Assembly: GCA_017428525.1 (NCBI GenBank) | Contig: JAFRQQ010000009.1 | Coordinates: forward strand, 124,001 to 188,000 | Direction: 5' to 3' | Source of the DNA: Clostridia bacterium | GTDB taxonomy: Bacteria; Bacillota; Clostridia; Oscillospirales; Acutalibacteraceae | DNA length: 64,000 nucleotides | Shown here: piece by piece, positions 1 to 9,340 of the stretch | Numbering within the stretch: the first letter of the stretch is position 1 | How the letters are laid out: every line of letters starts with the position of its first letter | Notes under the pieces: model-generated | What the model was told of the DNA's origin: nothing | Seen by the model: the letters and a program-made list of their open reading frames with translations, nothing else | Database searches by the model: none | Position numbers and translations under genes: made by a program

Positions 1-469
1 CATAAACAGCTTTCAGCGTTTCGGGCTTTTCAAGCGATGCTTCGCGCGCCTCGACGGGGTTGATGACGTATTTTTTGATTTCCGCAAGCTCTGCGTCCGT
101 CAGGTCGCCGTAAAGCGCATACACCTTTGCGGATTGCACAAGTGGGCGATCCTGCTGCGAAATGATCTGGATGCATTGCGCGGCGGAATCCGCGCGCTGG
201 TCAAACTGGCCGGGCAAAAACTCAACGGCGAAGACGGCGGCGTCGCCGAATTCTGGCGCCGCATAGGTGTTGTCCAGCTTCGGCTCGGCAAAGACGGTTT
301 TGACCGCGTAGTCAAACAGCTCCTGCGAAATGTTTTCGGCGTCATAGCGGTTCAGGATGCGCAGATCCGTCAGCCCCTGAATGCCGAGCAGCGTTTTGCA
401 GTCGTTCAGCAGGGCGGCCGCTTCGTTGGCAAGCCCCGGCTTTTTTTCAACAAAAATTCGATAAACCAA
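1..469 (-). CDS. purL: Phosphoribosylformylglycinamidine synthase, N-terminal part (runs off left edge)
   Basis: FGAM synthase converts FGAR, glutamine and ATP to FGAM in purine synthesis. Only about 156 N-terminal residues are in the window. They begin MVYRIFVEKKPG, typical of the long single-chain clostridial PurL (about 1,250 residues). The start is a TTG at 467-469, eight bases after an AAGGAGG that lies inside the end of purD; no in-frame ATG fits as well. It is the last visible gene of the pyr-pur cluster, three bases after the purD stop. The family call rests on N-terminal resemblance and pathway context, because catalytic domains are outside the window. Confidence 0.82.
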   Translation of the reverse strand, partial: MVYRIFVEKKPGLANEAAALLNDCKTLLGIQGLTDLRILNRYDAENISQELFDYAVKTVFAEPKLDNTYAAPEFGDAAVFAVEFLPGQFDQRADSAAQCIQIISQQDRPLVQSAKVYALYGDLTDAELAEIKKYVINPVEAREASLEKPETLKAVY

Positions 470-471
470 AC

Positions 472-1740
472 TCAGCCCTCCTTGGCCTTCAGCGCGCGCG
501 CGCCGATATCGCGCCGATAATAGGCGTTTTCAAAATGAATGCGTTTCGCGATCGCGTATGCTTCCTGCACGGCGTGTTCGAGCGTATCCGCGACTGCCGT
601 TGCGCCGAGCACGCGGCCGCCGTCGGTCAGAAGCGCGTCGCCGTCCTTTTTCGCGCCGGCGATATAGACCTGGTCCGCAATGTCCGCAGGGATTGTGATC
701 GGGAAGCCTTTTTGATAAGAAGCGGGATAGCCGTCGGAAGCCAGGATCACGCAGCAGGCGTCGGCGTCCTTGAAGCGGACTTCAGTTTCCGCCAGCGTGC
801 CGTTCGTGGTCGCCTGCATGATCGTCAGCAGATCGCTTTCGAGCAGCGGAAGGACGACCTGCGTTTCCGGATCGCCGAAGCGGCAGTTGTATTCGATCAC
901 CTTCGGACCGTCGGGCGTGAGCATCAGTCCGAAATAAAGGCAGCCCTTGAACGTGCGACCCTCGGCGTTCATGGCGTTGATCGTCGGCAGAAAGATCGTT
1001 TCCATGCAGGTTTTCGCAACGGCGTCTGTATAGTAGGGATTCGGCGCAACGGTGCCCATGCCGCCGGTGTTCAGCCCCTGATCGCCGTCTTTCGCGCGCT
1101 TGTGGTCCATGGAAGAGACCATGGGCTTGATCGTTTTGCCGTCCGTAAAGGCAAGCACGGAGACCTCGGGCCCGGTCAGGAATTCCTCGATCACGATCTG
1201 ATCGCCGCTCTTGCCGAATTTTTTATCCAGCATGATGCTGTTGACCGCATCGATCGCTTCCTCCCGCGTTTGCGCAATGACGACGCCTTTGCCGAGCGCC
1301 AGTCCGTCGGCCTTGATCACGGTCGGCAGCGGCGCAGATTCAAGATAGGCAAGCGCCTGCGCGGGATCGTCAAAGACTTCATACTGCGCGGTCGGGATGC
1401 CGTAGCGCTTCATCAGATTCTTTGAAAAGACCTTGCTGCCCTCGATGATTGCGGCATTTGCGCGCGGGCCGAAGCAGGGGATGCCCCGGGCTTCGAGCGC
1501 GTCAACACAGCCGAGCACCAGCGGATCATCCGGCGCAACGACCGCGTAATCCATGCCGTTTTCTACCGCGAATGCGGTGATGGCGTCGATATCGGTCGCT
1601 TTGATAGGCACGCATTCCGCGTCAGCGGCAATGCCGCCGTTGCCGGGCAGGGCGTAAATGCATTCCACCGTCGGGTTTTCTTTCAGTTTCTTAATGATTG
1701 CGTGTTCGCGGCCGCCGCCGCCGACGACTAAAAGCTTCAT
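472..1740 (-). CDS. purD: Phosphoribosylamine-glycine ligase
   Basis: PurD joins glycine to phosphoribosylamine with ATP, giving GAR, the second step of de novo purine synthesis in the cytosol. The 422-residue product has the full family length. It starts MKLLVVGGGGREHAI, the N-terminal nucleotide-binding signature of the family. The ATP-grasp part follows, with a KADGLALGKGV loop near residue 145 and the RFGDPETQ motif near 290. An AGGAGG ribosome site precedes the ATG. It lies 12 bases downstream of the AICAR transformylase gene and almost touches purL, so it should be translated from the shared message. No damaged motif was seen. Confidence 0.96.
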   Translation of the reverse strand: MKLLVVGGGGREHAIIKKLKENPTVECIYALPGNGGIAADAECVPIKATDIDAITAFAVENGMDYAVVAPDDPLVLGCVDALEARGIPCFGPRANAAIIEGSKVFSKNLMKRYGIPTAQYEVFDDPAQALAYLESAPLPTVIKADGLALGKGVVIAQTREEAIDAVNSIMLDKKFGKSGDQIVIEEFLTGPEVSVLAFTDGKTIKPMVSSMDHKRAKDGDQGLNTGGMGTVAPNPYYTDAVAKTCMETIFLPTINAMNAEGRTFKGCLYFGLMLTPDGPKVIEYNCRFGDPETQVVLPLLESDLLTIMQATTNGTLAETEVRFKDADACCVILASDGYPASYQKGFPITIPADIADQVYIAGAKKDGDALLTDGGRVLGATAVADTLEHAVQEAYAIAKRIHFENAYYRRDIGARALKAKEG

Positions 1741-1752
1741 TGGTTTTCCTCC

Positions 1753-2937
1753 TTAATGATGGAACAGGCGCATGCCAGTGAATGCCATAGCCATGCCGTA
1801 ATGATCACAGCAGGCGATCACGGCGTCGTCACGGATGGAGCCGCCCGGCTGCGCAATGTAGCTTACGCCGCTGCGGTGCGCGCGTTCGATGTTGTCGAAG
1901 AACGGGAAGAACGCGTCGGAGCCGAGCGCGACGCCCTGCTTGCCGTCCAGATAGCTGCGCATTTCCTCCGCGGTGAAGGGTTCGGGCTTTCTGGTGAAAT
2001 ACTTTTCCCAAATGCCGTCCGCGCAGACGTCTTCTTCATTCTTATTGATGTAGCCGTCGATCACATTGTCGCGGTCCGGACGGCCGATGCTGTCCTTAAA
2101 TGGAAGATTGAGCACCTTTTCATGCTGCCGCAGGAACCACGTGTCGGCCTTCGTGCCGGCCAGGCGCGTGCAATGAATGCGGGATTGCTGCCCGGCGCCA
2201 ACGCCGATCGCCTGCCCGTCCACGGCATAGCACACGGAATTCGACTGCGTATATTTGAGCGTGATGAGCGCGATGATCAGATCGCGCACGGCGCTTTCTG
2301 GCAGGTCTTTATTCGCGGTCACAACATTCTGCAATAACTCACGGTTAATTTTGAATTCGTTGCGGCCCTGCTCAAACGTGACGCCGTACACCTGCTTATG
2401 TTCGACCGGCGCGGGAACATAATCCGGATCGATCTGAACAATATTGTAATTGCCCTTGCGCTTGGATTTCAGGATTTCGAGCGCTTCCGGTTCATAGCCC
2501 GGCGCGATGATGCCGTCGGATACCTCGCGCTGAATCATCTTCGCGGTCGTCACGTCGCACACATCCGAGAGCGCGACCCAGTCGCCGAAGGAGCACATGC
2601 GGTCCGTGCCGCGGGCGCGCGCATAGGCGCAGGCCAGGGGACTGTCGTCAAGCCCCGCGATATCATCGACAAAGCAGGCCTTTTTCAGCGTGTCGGAAAG
2701 CGGAATGCCCACTGCCGCGGAGGTCGGGCTCACGTGCTTGAAGGAGGTCACGGCGGGCAGGCCGAGCGCTTCCTTGAGCTCCTTGACCAACTGCCAGGAA
2801 TTGAACGCGTCCAGGAAATTGATATATCCGGGGCGGCCGTTGAGGATCTCGATCGGCAGGTCGCCGCCGTCAGCCATAAAGATTCTGGCCGGCTTCTGAT
2901 TGGGATTGCATCCGTATTTCAGTTCAAATTCTTTCAT
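1753..2937 (-). CDS. AICAR transformylase (PurH-like, no IMP cyclohydrolase domain)
   Basis: The protein should transfer a formyl group from 10-formyl-THF to AICAR, giving FAICAR, the penultimate purine step. At 394 residues it matches only the transformylase half of bifunctional PurH, which is normally about 510 residues. The N-terminal MGS-like cyclohydrolase domain is absent from the first residue (MKEFELKYGCNPNQ). The catalytic Lys-His pair is visible at K67-H68 in SFKHVSP, with RTDRMCSFGD and QSNSVC motifs further on. The neighbouring PurO-type gene can supply the missing cyclohydrolase, so the two steps appear split between adjacent proteins. This short form is known in Clostridia. Confidence 0.92.
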   Translation of the reverse strand: MKEFELKYGCNPNQKPARIFMADGGDLPIEILNGRPGYINFLDAFNSWQLVKELKEALGLPAVTSFKHVSPTSAAVGIPLSDTLKKACFVDDIAGLDDSPLACAYARARGTDRMCSFGDWVALSDVCDVTTAKMIQREVSDGIIAPGYEPEALEILKSKRKGNYNIVQIDPDYVPAPVEHKQVYGVTFEQGRNEFKINRELLQNVVTANKDLPESAVRDLIIALITLKYTQSNSVCYAVDGQAIGVGAGQQSRIHCTRLAGTKADTWFLRQHEKVLNLPFKDSIGRPDRDNVIDGYINKNEEDVCADGIWEKYFTRKPEPFTAEEMRSYLDGKQGVALGSDAFFPFFDNIERAHRSGVSYIAQPGGSIRDDAVIACCDHYGMAMAFTGMRLFHH

Positions 2938-2948
2938 GCTGCGCTCCT

Positions 2949-3668
2949 TTATTGATTCTTATTGATCAGGCGGCTTTCGCTCTCGCCCGTCGCGAGATCG
3001 GTATAGCGGACATAGAGTGAAATCTTATTGTCGGCGTCGAGCCCGTCCCATAGCGCGCAGGTGAACGCGTCAATATCATCGGGAATCGCAACGCGCTCGG
3101 GCTCACCCTGGAAGGTCGGGATCGGATTGCCGTCGCAGACATAGGTGTGAATAAAATGGCCGAGCCCGGGCAGCGACGGATAGGAGAAGGTGTAGCGGTT
3201 GCAGGCCGTGCCGGCGGTGTCCGCGCTTTTGAGGATGCTCATTTCATAAGTGAAATCGCCGTCTGCGAAGGTCAGCATGCCGCTGATGCGCGGCGTGAAA
3301 TTCGGCGCGTCCGGCTCGAATTCCCGCGTTTCCAGCGCGCCGGAGAAGCTCTTGCCCGCCTGCAGGCCGTCATAAATCGTATCGGTCTGATCGCCGTTGG
3401 TCACGATCAGCCGGTTGCCGAGCGTGCGCACCGCGGCGTAAATAATCAGGCTGGGGTCCTCCACTTTGGAGGCGTCAAACGGCTCGGTATAAATCACGCC
3501 GTCCTTTTCCGCAAAGATGCGGTTGCGGCTGTTGGCGCTGCGGCCCATGATGAAATAGGCGGTGCAGGCACGCTTGCCGTCGGTCGTTTTGCCGATGACG
3601 ATGCCGCGCCCGACATAGCTGTTGCCGCGAATGCGGTCCTCAATCGGTCTGATTTCATAAATATCCAT
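2949..3668 (-). CDS. PurO-type IMP cyclohydrolase
   Basis: This should close the ring of FAICAR to IMP, the last step of purine synthesis. The 239-residue product resembles the archaeal-type IMP cyclohydrolase PurO: RGNSYVGRGIV near the start, an N-terminal-nucleophile-like fold family, then GRSANSRNR and a TFADG segment. It is unrelated to the PurH cyclohydrolase domain. I chose the ATG at 3668 (MDIYEIRP) because AAAGG lies nine bases upstream. An ATG at 3677 overlaps the purN stop but has no spacing from that site. It sits directly upstream of the transformylase gene that lacks a cyclohydrolase. The family call is by resemblance. Confidence 0.85.
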   Translation of the reverse strand: MDIYEIRPIEDRIRGNSYVGRGIVIGKTTDGKRACTAYFIMGRSANSRNRIFAEKDGVIYTEPFDASKVEDPSLIIYAAVRTLGNRLIVTNGDQTDTIYDGLQAGKSFSGALETREFEPDAPNFTPRISGMLTFADGDFTYEMSILKSADTAGTACNRYTFSYPSLPGLGHFIHTYVCDGNPIPTFQGEPERVAIPDDIDAFTCALWDGLDADNKISLYVRYTDLATGESESRLINKNQ

Positions 3669-3673
3669 CGCGC

Positions 3674-4291
3674 TCATCCTTTCTTTTCGAGAATCTCTCG
3701 GCTGATCATTTCAACGGCGGCCGGCAGGAGCTGCCATTCCGCCTGCTCCATCACGCGGCGCTGCAGCACCTCGGGCGTATCGCCCGGCAGCACCTCCACC
3801 GCCTTTTGCAGCAGAATTTCGCCGCCGTCGGGGATTTCATTGACAAAATGCACGGTCGCGCCCGTGACCTTGACGCCTTTGGCGAGCGCCGCTTCATGCA
3901 CGCGCAGTCCGTAGAAGCCCTGCCCGCAGAAGGAGGGGATCAGGGACGGATGCACGTTGAGGATCCGCCGCTCATACCGCGCGGTAAAGTCTGCGCTTAA
4001 TATGCTCATGAAGCCGGCGAGCACGATCAGATCGATCTCACGCGCCGCAAGAGCTTCAAGGATCGCCGACTCAAACGCGGCCTGACTGCCGCAGTCCTTC
4101 TTTGTGATCACCGCGGCCTCCACGCCGGCATTCGCGGCGCGCGTGAGCGCGTAGGCGTTCGGATTGTTGGAAACCACGAGCACGACCTCGCCGCTGACGA
4201 TCTTCCCGCTCTGCTGCGCGTCGAGAATCGCCTGCAGGTTCGTGCCGCCGCCGGAAACGAGCACGGCAATCTTCGCTTTCTTCTGATCCAT
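3674..4291 (-). CDS. purN: Phosphoribosylglycinamide formyltransferase (10-formyl-THF dependent)
   Basis: PurN formylates GAR to FGAR using 10-formyltetrahydrofolate. The 205-residue product has the normal family length. It shows the N-terminal VLVSGGGTNLQAIL substrate loop, the catalytic N-H pair in ILNVHPSLIPSF near residue 110, and the downstream aspartate in EIPDGGEIL. Its stop codon overlaps the first possible ATG of the PurO-type gene, suggesting translational coupling. It begins 13 bases after purM. No purT, the formate-dependent alternative, is in the window. Confidence 0.95.
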   Translation of the reverse strand: MDQKKAKIAVLVSGGGTNLQAILDAQQSGKIVSGEVVLVVSNNPNAYALTRAANAGVEAAVITKKDCGSQAAFESAILEALAAREIDLIVLAGFMSILSADFTARYERRILNVHPSLIPSFCGQGFYGLRVHEAALAKGVKVTGATVHFVNEIPDGGEILLQKAVEVLPGDTPEVLQRRVMEQAEWQLLPAAVEMISREILEKKG

Positions 4292-4304
4292 GGCGTCACC
4301 TGCT

Positions 4305-5348
4305 TTAGCGGATCACGATCTTCTCGTCGCTTTGTGCGATCGTGCCGATGATGTAAGCGTCTTCGCCGTTCGCTTTCAGGATTTCAAGCGCGCGTTCGGC
4401 GTCCGCGGGCGCAACGACGATGCTCATGCCAACGCCCATATTGAAGGTGTTGAACATATCGCGCTCGCTGATGCCGCCGGTCGCGGCGATCAGATCAAAG
4501 ATCGGCAGCACGCGGATGCTGCTGCGGTCAATCACGGCGCCGAGGCCGTCCGGGATGCTGCGCGGGATATTCTCATAGAAGCCGCCGCCGGTAATGTGCG
4601 AAATGCCCTTGACCTTGATTTCATCCAGCAGCTCGAGCACGGGTTTCACGTAAATCTTCGTCGGCGTGAGCAGCGTTTCGCCGATGGACTTGCCGCCGAG
4701 GGCTTCCACGGGCGCGGTCAGATCGGCATTTTCCACGTCGAACACCTTGCGCACGAGCGAGAAGCCGTTGGAATGCACGCCGCTCGAGGGCAGCGCGAGA
4801 ATCACGTCGCCCGCGGCCATGGTTTTGTTATCGATGATCTTATCGCGGTCCACAATGCCGGTGCTGTAGCCGGCAAGGTCGTATTCATCCACGGGATAGA
4901 AGCCCGGCATTTCCGCCGTTTCACCGCCGATCAACGCGGCGCCGGCCTGCACGCAGCCGTCACAGACGCCCTTGACGATCTCGGCGATCTTTTCCGGATA
5001 ATTCTTGCCGCAGGCGATATAATCCAGGAAAAACAGGGGCTTTGCGCCGCAGCAGATGATGTCGTTGACGCACATGGCCACACAGTCGACGCCGACCGTA
5101 TCGTGCTTATCAAGCAGAAACGCGAGCTTGAGCTTGGTGCCCACGCCGTCCGTGCCGCTGACGAGCACCGGCTGCTTCATGCCGCTCAGATCCGGCAGAA
5201 ACAGGCCGCCGAAGCCGCCGACGTCGGAGAAGACGCCGGGCGTTGCCGTGCGGGCAATGTGGGCTTTCATCAGCTCCACCGAGCGGTAACCGGCTGTGAT
5301 GTCAACGCCGGCCGCGGCATAGCTGTCGGATTTTGATTGCAGATTCAT
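4305..5348 (-). CDS. purM: Phosphoribosylformylglycinamidine cyclo-ligase
   Basis: PurM closes FGAM to AIR with ATP. The start is the ATG at 5348 ([16 protein letters not shown]), seven bases after the purF stop; a longer in-frame reading into purF has no support. The resulting 347 residues match the family. Visible motifs are DYRS-like GYRSVELMK, the [10 protein letters not shown] nucleotide loop near residue 68, [12 protein letters not shown] near 145 and [11 protein letters not shown] near 180. The gene order purF-purM-purN is the standard Gram-positive arrangement. Confidence 0.96.
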   Translation of the reverse strand: MNLQSKSDSYAAAGVDITAGYRSVELMKAHIARTATPGVFSDVGGFGGLFLPDLSGMKQPVLVSGTDGVGTKLKLAFLLDKHDTVGVDCVAMCVNDIICCGAKPLFFLDYIACGKNYPEKIAEIVKGVCDGCVQAGAALIGGETAEMPGFYPVDEYDLAGYSTGIVDRDKIIDNKTMAAGDVILALPSSGVHSNGFSLVRKVFDVENADLTAPVEALGGKSIGETLLTPTKIYVKPVLELLDEIKVKGISHITGGGFYENIPRSIPDGLGAVIDRSSIRVLPIFDLIAATGGISERDMFNTFNMGVGMSIVVAPADAERALEILKANGEDAYIIGTIAQSDEKIVIR

Positions 5349-5355
5349 CGGTTGA

Positions 5356-6777
5356 TTACTCCCTTCCGTTCCAGCAATAGGTGCAAAGCTCTTCTTCCGG
5401 CAGACCGATGGCGCGCACAACGCCTTCGAGCGACTGGAATTCGAGCGTTGCCAGATTCAGCTTTTCGCAGATGGTCTTGCGCAGTTTTTTGCCGCGCTCG
5501 GTTTCGCTGCTGCTGTATTCCTCAATATGTTCAAAGCCCTCGGGCCCTTCTAGCTCCATGATGACGCGGCGGGCGATCAGCTCCATATCGCTCGTAGCGC
5601 GCGAGAAATTCAGATACTTGCAGCCGAACATGATCGGCGGGCAGGCGGAGCGCATGTGCACGGATTTCGCGCCGCTCTCATAGAGGAATTCCACGGTTTC
5701 GCGCAGCTGCGTGCCGCGCACGATGGAGTCATCCACAAACAGCAGATTCTTGCCCTTGATCAGCTCGTTGACCGGGATCTGCTTCATCTTCGCGATCTTG
5801 TTGCGCTCGGTCTGCATCGTGGGCATGAAGCTGCGCGCCCAGGTCGGCGTATATTTGATGAATGCGCGCGCGAAGGGGAGACCGCTTTCATTCGCGTAGC
5901 CGATCGCGTGCGGCGTGCCGGAATCGGGAACGCCGCCGACGTAATCCACATTCTCATTCAAATGCTTCTCCGCGTCGTGCTGTGCGAGAATTCTGCCGTT
6001 GCGGTAGCGCATGGCCTCCACGTTGACGCCCTCATAGATGGAGGTCGGATAGCCGTAATAGCTCCAGAGGAAGGCGCAGATGCGCTTTTTTCTGCCCGGC
6101 TCGGACAGCTGCTTCCAGCCGTTCGCGCGCACCTCGACGATTTCGCCGGGGCCGAGCTCCTTCTCCTCCTCGAAGCCGAGCTTTTCCGCGGCGAAGGATT
6201 CAAACGAAACGCTGTAGCCGTTTTCGCCCTTGCCGATGAGCACCGGCAGGCGGCCGAATTTATCGCGCGCGGCGATGAGCGTGCCGTCCTCTTTCAGAAT
6301 CAGGATGCTCGCCGTGCCCTTGATCGCGCCCTGCACATAGCGGATGCCGGCCACGAAGCTCGTGTGCTGATTGATCAGCGCGGCAACCAGCTCCGTGGAG
6401 TTGACGTTGCCGGCGGTCATGGCGTCAAAATAGCCGCCGGTCGCGAGGTAATTCTCGATCAGATCCTTTGCGTTGTTGATGATGCCGATCGTGCAGATCG
6501 CGTAAGTGCCCAGATGCGAGCGGATCAGCATCGGCTGCGGATCGGTATCGCTGATGCAGCCGATCGCGGATGTGCCGCGCATTTCTTCAAAAATATGTTC
6601 AAACTTTGTGCGGAACGGCGAATTCTCTATGCTGTGGATCTTGCGCTGCAGCCCGATCTCCGGGTCATAAGCAGCCAGACCCGCGCGGCGCGTGCCCAGA
6701 TGAGAATGATAATCCGTGCCGAAAAATACGTCAGACATGCAATCCTTTGTCGATGCGACGCCGAAGAAACCTCCCAT
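5356..6777 (-). CDS. purF: Amidophosphoribosyltransferase-like protein lacking the N-terminal cysteine
   Basis: By position and C-terminal half this is PurF, making phosphoribosylamine from PRPP. The PRPP-binding loop is intact at residues 345-360 ([16 protein letters not shown]). The N-terminal glutaminase domain is altered: canonical PurF has Cys as mature residue 1 (CGVFGI), while this protein reads MGGFFGVAS with Gly there. The usual HNG motif is replaced by IGIINNAK. The start is firm, with AAAGGAC before the ATG. It belongs to a recognised MGGFFG-type subfamily in Clostridia and Bacteroidetes. It may use ammonia, a partner glutaminase or another role; a canonical purF elsewhere in the genome cannot be excluded. 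Confidence 0.85.
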   Translation of the reverse strand: MGGFFGVASTKDCMSDVFFGTDYHSHLGTRRAGLAAYDPEIGLQRKIHSIENSPFRTKFEHIFEEMRGTSAIGCISDTDPQPMLIRSHLGTYAICTIGIINNAKDLIENYLATGGYFDAMTAGNVNSTELVAALINQHTSFVAGIRYVQGAIKGTASILILKEDGTLIAARDKFGRLPVLIGKGENGYSVSFESFAAEKLGFEEEKELGPGEIVEVRANGWKQLSEPGRKKRICAFLWSYYGYPTSIYEGVNVEAMRYRNGRILAQHDAEKHLNENVDYVGGVPDSGTPHAIGYANESGLPFARAFIKYTPTWARSFMPTMQTERNKIAKMKQIPVNELIKGKNLLFVDDSIVRGTQLRETVEFLYESGAKSVHMRSACPPIMFGCKYLNFSRATSDMELIARRVIMELEGPEGFEHIEEYSSSETERGKKLRKTICEKLNLATLEFQSLEGVVRAIGLPEEELCTYCWNGRE

Positions 6778-6809
6778 AAGCCCGTCCTTTCTTTGCTTGT
6801 ATGAATCAC

Positions 6810-7298
6810 TTAAAGACGCTCAGCGATGCCTGCGTCCTTCGCGAGCACGGCGGCAGCGTCTGCCTCTCTTTTTGCGTCGAGCCGCTGCGCGAGCGCGGCG
6901 TCCTCCACGGCCAGAATCTGCGCGCACAGCAGCGCGGCGTTTGCCCCGCCGTTGACCGCGACCGTCGCCACGGGAATGCCTGTGGGCATCTGCACGGTGG
7001 AAAGGAGCGCGTCCATGCCGTCAAACACACTGGATTTGCAGGGTATGCCGATCACGGGCAGCGTTGTATTCGCGGCGATTGCGCCGGCCAGATGCGCGGC
7101 CATGCCCGCGGCGGCGATGATCGCGCCGAAGCCGTTAGCGCGTGCGCTGCGCGCGAACTCACGCGCCTGATCGGGCGTGCGGTGCGCGGAATAAACATGC
7201 ACCTCAAACGGAATTTCCAGCGCTTTTAACGTATCGGTCGCTTTCTGCACAATGGGCAGATCGCTGTCGCTGCCCATGACGATACCGATTTTTTTCAT
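6810..7298 (-). CDS. purE: N5-carboxyaminoimidazole ribonucleotide mutase
   Basis: PurE moves the carboxyl group of N5-CAIR to give CAIR. The 162-residue protein has the class I pattern: [11 protein letters not shown] at the N-terminus, YSAHRTPD near residue 37, and the [21 protein letters not shown] core. The partner PurK, expected for class I PurE, is not in the window. AAGGAGG sits seven bases before the ATG. It is the first purine gene after the pyrimidine block, separated from pyrI by 53 AT-rich bases. Confidence 0.95.
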   Translation of the reverse strand: MKKIGIVMGSDSDLPIVQKATDTLKALEIPFEVHVYSAHRTPDQAREFARSARANGFGAIIAAAGMAAHLAGAIAANTTLPVIGIPCKSSVFDGMDALLSTVQMPTGIPVATVAVNGGANAALLCAQILAVEDAALAQRLDAKREADAAAVLAKDAGIAERL

Positions 7299-7339
7299 GA
7301 ATCGTTCCTCCTTCTTTCCGAATAAACATTAAAATAATA

Positions 7340-7345
7340 ATTATA
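7340..7345 (-). promoter_or_regulatory. Candidate -10 box before purE
   Basis: The 53-base pyrI-purE gap contains a perfect TATAAT on the minus strand, 42 bases before the purE ATG. No good -35 hexamer lies 16-18 bases upstream, which would fall inside the end of pyrI. It may be a weak internal promoter for the purine half of the cluster, or chance in an AT-rich gap. No terminator hairpin is visible here. Confidence 0.3.
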
Positions 7346-7351
7346 AGCCCT

Positions 7352-7768
7352 TTATTTCGCTTTCGCTTCGCAGTAAATGCAGCGATAAATTTTTGCGTCG
7401 CGGTCCGTCAGACGGAAGACGTGCCGGATCTCCTGCTCGGTAGAAGTGATGCAGCGCGGATTCTTGCACTTGATGACGTCCGTGAGCGTTTCCGGCAGAC
7501 CGATCGTGCGTTTTTCAATCAGCAGTCCGTCGCGAATGACGTTGACCGTCGCGTCGGGATCGACATAGCCGATCGCGTCGATATCCACGGGAATATCCGC
7601 GTCGATCTTGATGATATCCTTTTTCCCCATTTTGCGGCTGCTGACATTCTTGATGATCGCCACGGAGCAGTCCAGCGCGTCCAGACCGAGCAGCTCATAC
7701 AGGCGCATGCTCTGACCGGCGCTGATATGGTCGATCACAAGGCCGTTGCTGATGGAATCAATATTCAT
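7352..7768 (-). CDS. pyrI: Aspartate carbamoyltransferase regulatory chain
   Basis: PyrI binds nucleotide effectors and pairs with PyrB trimers to make an allosteric ATCase. The 138-residue protein has the N-terminal allosteric domain ([20 protein letters not shown]) and a C-terminal zinc domain with four cysteines at C101, C106, C130 and C133 (CX4C...CX2C). Its ATG overlaps the end of pyrB by four bases. PyrI occurs in enterobacteria, archaea and some Clostridia but not in Bacillus, so ATCase here may be under feedback control in addition to PyrR attenuation. Confidence 0.95.
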   Translation of the reverse strand: MNIDSISNGLVIDHISAGQSMRLYELLGLDALDCSVAIIKNVSSRKMGKKDIIKIDADIPVDIDAIGYVDPDATVNVIRDGLLIEKRTIGLPETLTDVIKCKNPRCITSTEQEIRHVFRLTDRDAKIYRCIYCEAKAK

Positions 7769-8685
7769 CTCTTCGCCTCCTCAAGCAGCATCAGGATCAG
7801 TGCCATGCGGATATATTTGCCGTTGAGCACCTGTTTAAAATAGCAGGCGCGCGGATCGTCGTCGATCGCGACGCTGATTTCATTCACGCGGGGCAGGGGA
7901 TGCATGATGCAAAGGTCGGATTTCGCGTTGCGCAGTTTCGCGGGATCGAGAATATAACTGTCTTTCAGCCGCAGATAATCCTCTTCGTTGAAGAAACGTT
8001 CACGCTGCACGCGCGTCATATAGAGAATATCCAGCGAGGGCATCGCGTGCTCCAGGCTCGTCGTCTGCGTGTAAGGGATTTCACGCTTTCTGAGAATATC
8101 TTTTTTCACATAGCTCGGGAGTTTGAGTTCTTCGGGCGAAATCAGCGTGACCTGAATGCCCTCATAGCGCGACATGGCGGCGATCAGCGAATGCACGGTG
8201 CGGCCGAATTTCAAATCGCCGCAAAAGCCGATATTCAGATCGCTCAGCCGACCCTTTTCGCGGCGGATCGTTAAAAGGTCGGCAAGGGTTTGCGTCGGAT
8301 GATTGTGGCCGCCGTCGCCGGCGTTGATCACGGGGATCGTCGCATTCTGCGCAGCGATCAGCGGCGCGCCTTCCTTCGGATGCCGCATGGCGATGATATC
8401 CGCGTAGCAACTGACGGTTTTCGCCGTGTCCGCCACGCTTTCGCCCTTGGCCGCCGAGGAACTGTTCGCCTCGGAAAAGCCGAGCACACTGCCGCCGAGC
8501 TCGAGCATCGCCGCCTCAAAGCTCAGCCGGGTGCGCGTGGAGGGTTCAAAAAACAATGTCGCAAGCTTCTTATATCTGCACGCCTCGCGGTAGTTTTCAG
8601 GGTTCGCGATGATATCGTTTGCCTTCGCGATCAGCGCGTCGATTTCCTCGACGGAAAGATCGAGAATATTTATAAGACTTCTCAT
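7765..8685 (-). CDS. pyrB: Aspartate carbamoyltransferase catalytic chain
   Basis: PyrB condenses carbamoyl phosphate with aspartate to carbamoyl aspartate, the committed pyrimidine step. The 306 residues match the family. The carbamoyl-phosphate loop [10 protein letters not shown] lies near residue 50, the HP motif (MRHPKEGAP) near 105, and the aspartate-loop signature [10 protein letters not shown] near 265. It overlaps pyrI downstream and pyrE upstream by four bases each, so the PyrB and PyrI subunits are probably made in a coupled ratio. Confidence 0.97.
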   Translation of the reverse strand: MRSLINILDLSVEEIDALIAKANDIIANPENYREACRYKKLATLFFEPSTRTRLSFEAAMLELGGSVLGFSEANSSSAAKGESVADTAKTVSCYADIIAMRHPKEGAPLIAAQNATIPVINAGDGGHNHPTQTLADLLTIRREKGRLSDLNIGFCGDLKFGRTVHSLIAAMSRYEGIQVTLISPEELKLPSYVKKDILRKREIPYTQTTSLEHAMPSLDILYMTRVQRERFFNEEDYLRLKDSYILDPAKLRNAKSDLCIMHPLPRVNEISVAIDDDPRACYFKQVLNGKYIRMALILMLLEEAKR

Positions 8686-9326
8686 GCGTTACCCTCCGTA
8701 CCGATCCAGCTTTCATCCGAGGGGTTGTTGCGGAATTGAATCAGCCGCGCAACGTCCGCCGGTCTGATATAACCTTCTTCGGCCGCGACCTTCGCGATCA
8801 CGTCGAAATTCGTCAGCGACACATTCTTCACGTTCGCGGCGGCGAGGCGGTCAAGGCCCTTCTTCATGCCGTAGGTGAAGATGGAAACGATGCCGAGCAC
8901 CTGCGCGCCGGCCTCCCGCAGCACGTTGACGACCTCGATCACGCTGCCGCCGGTGGAAATCAGATCCTCCACCACCACGACCTTCTGGCCGGGCAGGAGC
9001 TTGCCCTCGATCTGATTCTGCCGGCCGTGATCCTTCGCGCCCGAGCGGACATAGCCCATCGGCAGGTCGAGCAGATGCGCGGTGATCGCTGCGTGCGCGA
9101 TGCCGGCGGTGGAGGTGCCCATGAGCACTTCAACGTCGGGATAATGTTTTCTAACCAGTTCCGCAAGCCCGTTTTCAACGTCATTTCGAACCTGCGGCGC
9201 CGTCAGCGTCAGCCGGTTGTCGCAATAAACGGGGCTTTTGATGCCGCTTGCCCAGGTGAACGGCTCCTCCGGCCGGAAAAACACGGCCTGAATGGAAAGC
9301 AGATCTTTTGCAATGTGTGTTTCCAT
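8682..9326 (-). CDS. pyrE: Orotate phosphoribosyltransferase
   Basis: PyrE converts orotate and PRPP to OMP. The start chosen is [10 protein letters not shown] at 9326, five bases after AAAGGAG; an ATG at 9341 overlapping the pyrF stop lacks a ribosome site. The product is 214 residues. Visible are [16 protein letters not shown] near residue 22, the lysine-rich [13 protein letters not shown] flexible loop near 95 and the PRPP motif [13 protein letters not shown] near 115. It overlaps the end of the pyrF-pyrE junction closely and runs into pyrB with a four-base overlap. Confidence 0.96.
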   Translation of the reverse strand: METHIAKDLLSIQAVFFRPEEPFTWASGIKSPVYCDNRLTLTAPQVRNDVENGLAELVRKHYPDVEVLMGTSTAGIAHAAITAHLLDLPMGYVRSGAKDHGRQNQIEGKLLPGQKVVVVEDLISTGGSVIEVVNVLREAGAQVLGIVSIFTYGMKKGLDRLAAANVKNVSLTNFDVIAKVAAEEGYIRPADVARLIQFRNNPSDESWIGTEGNA

Positions 9327-9340
9327 AGTCGCTCCTTTCA

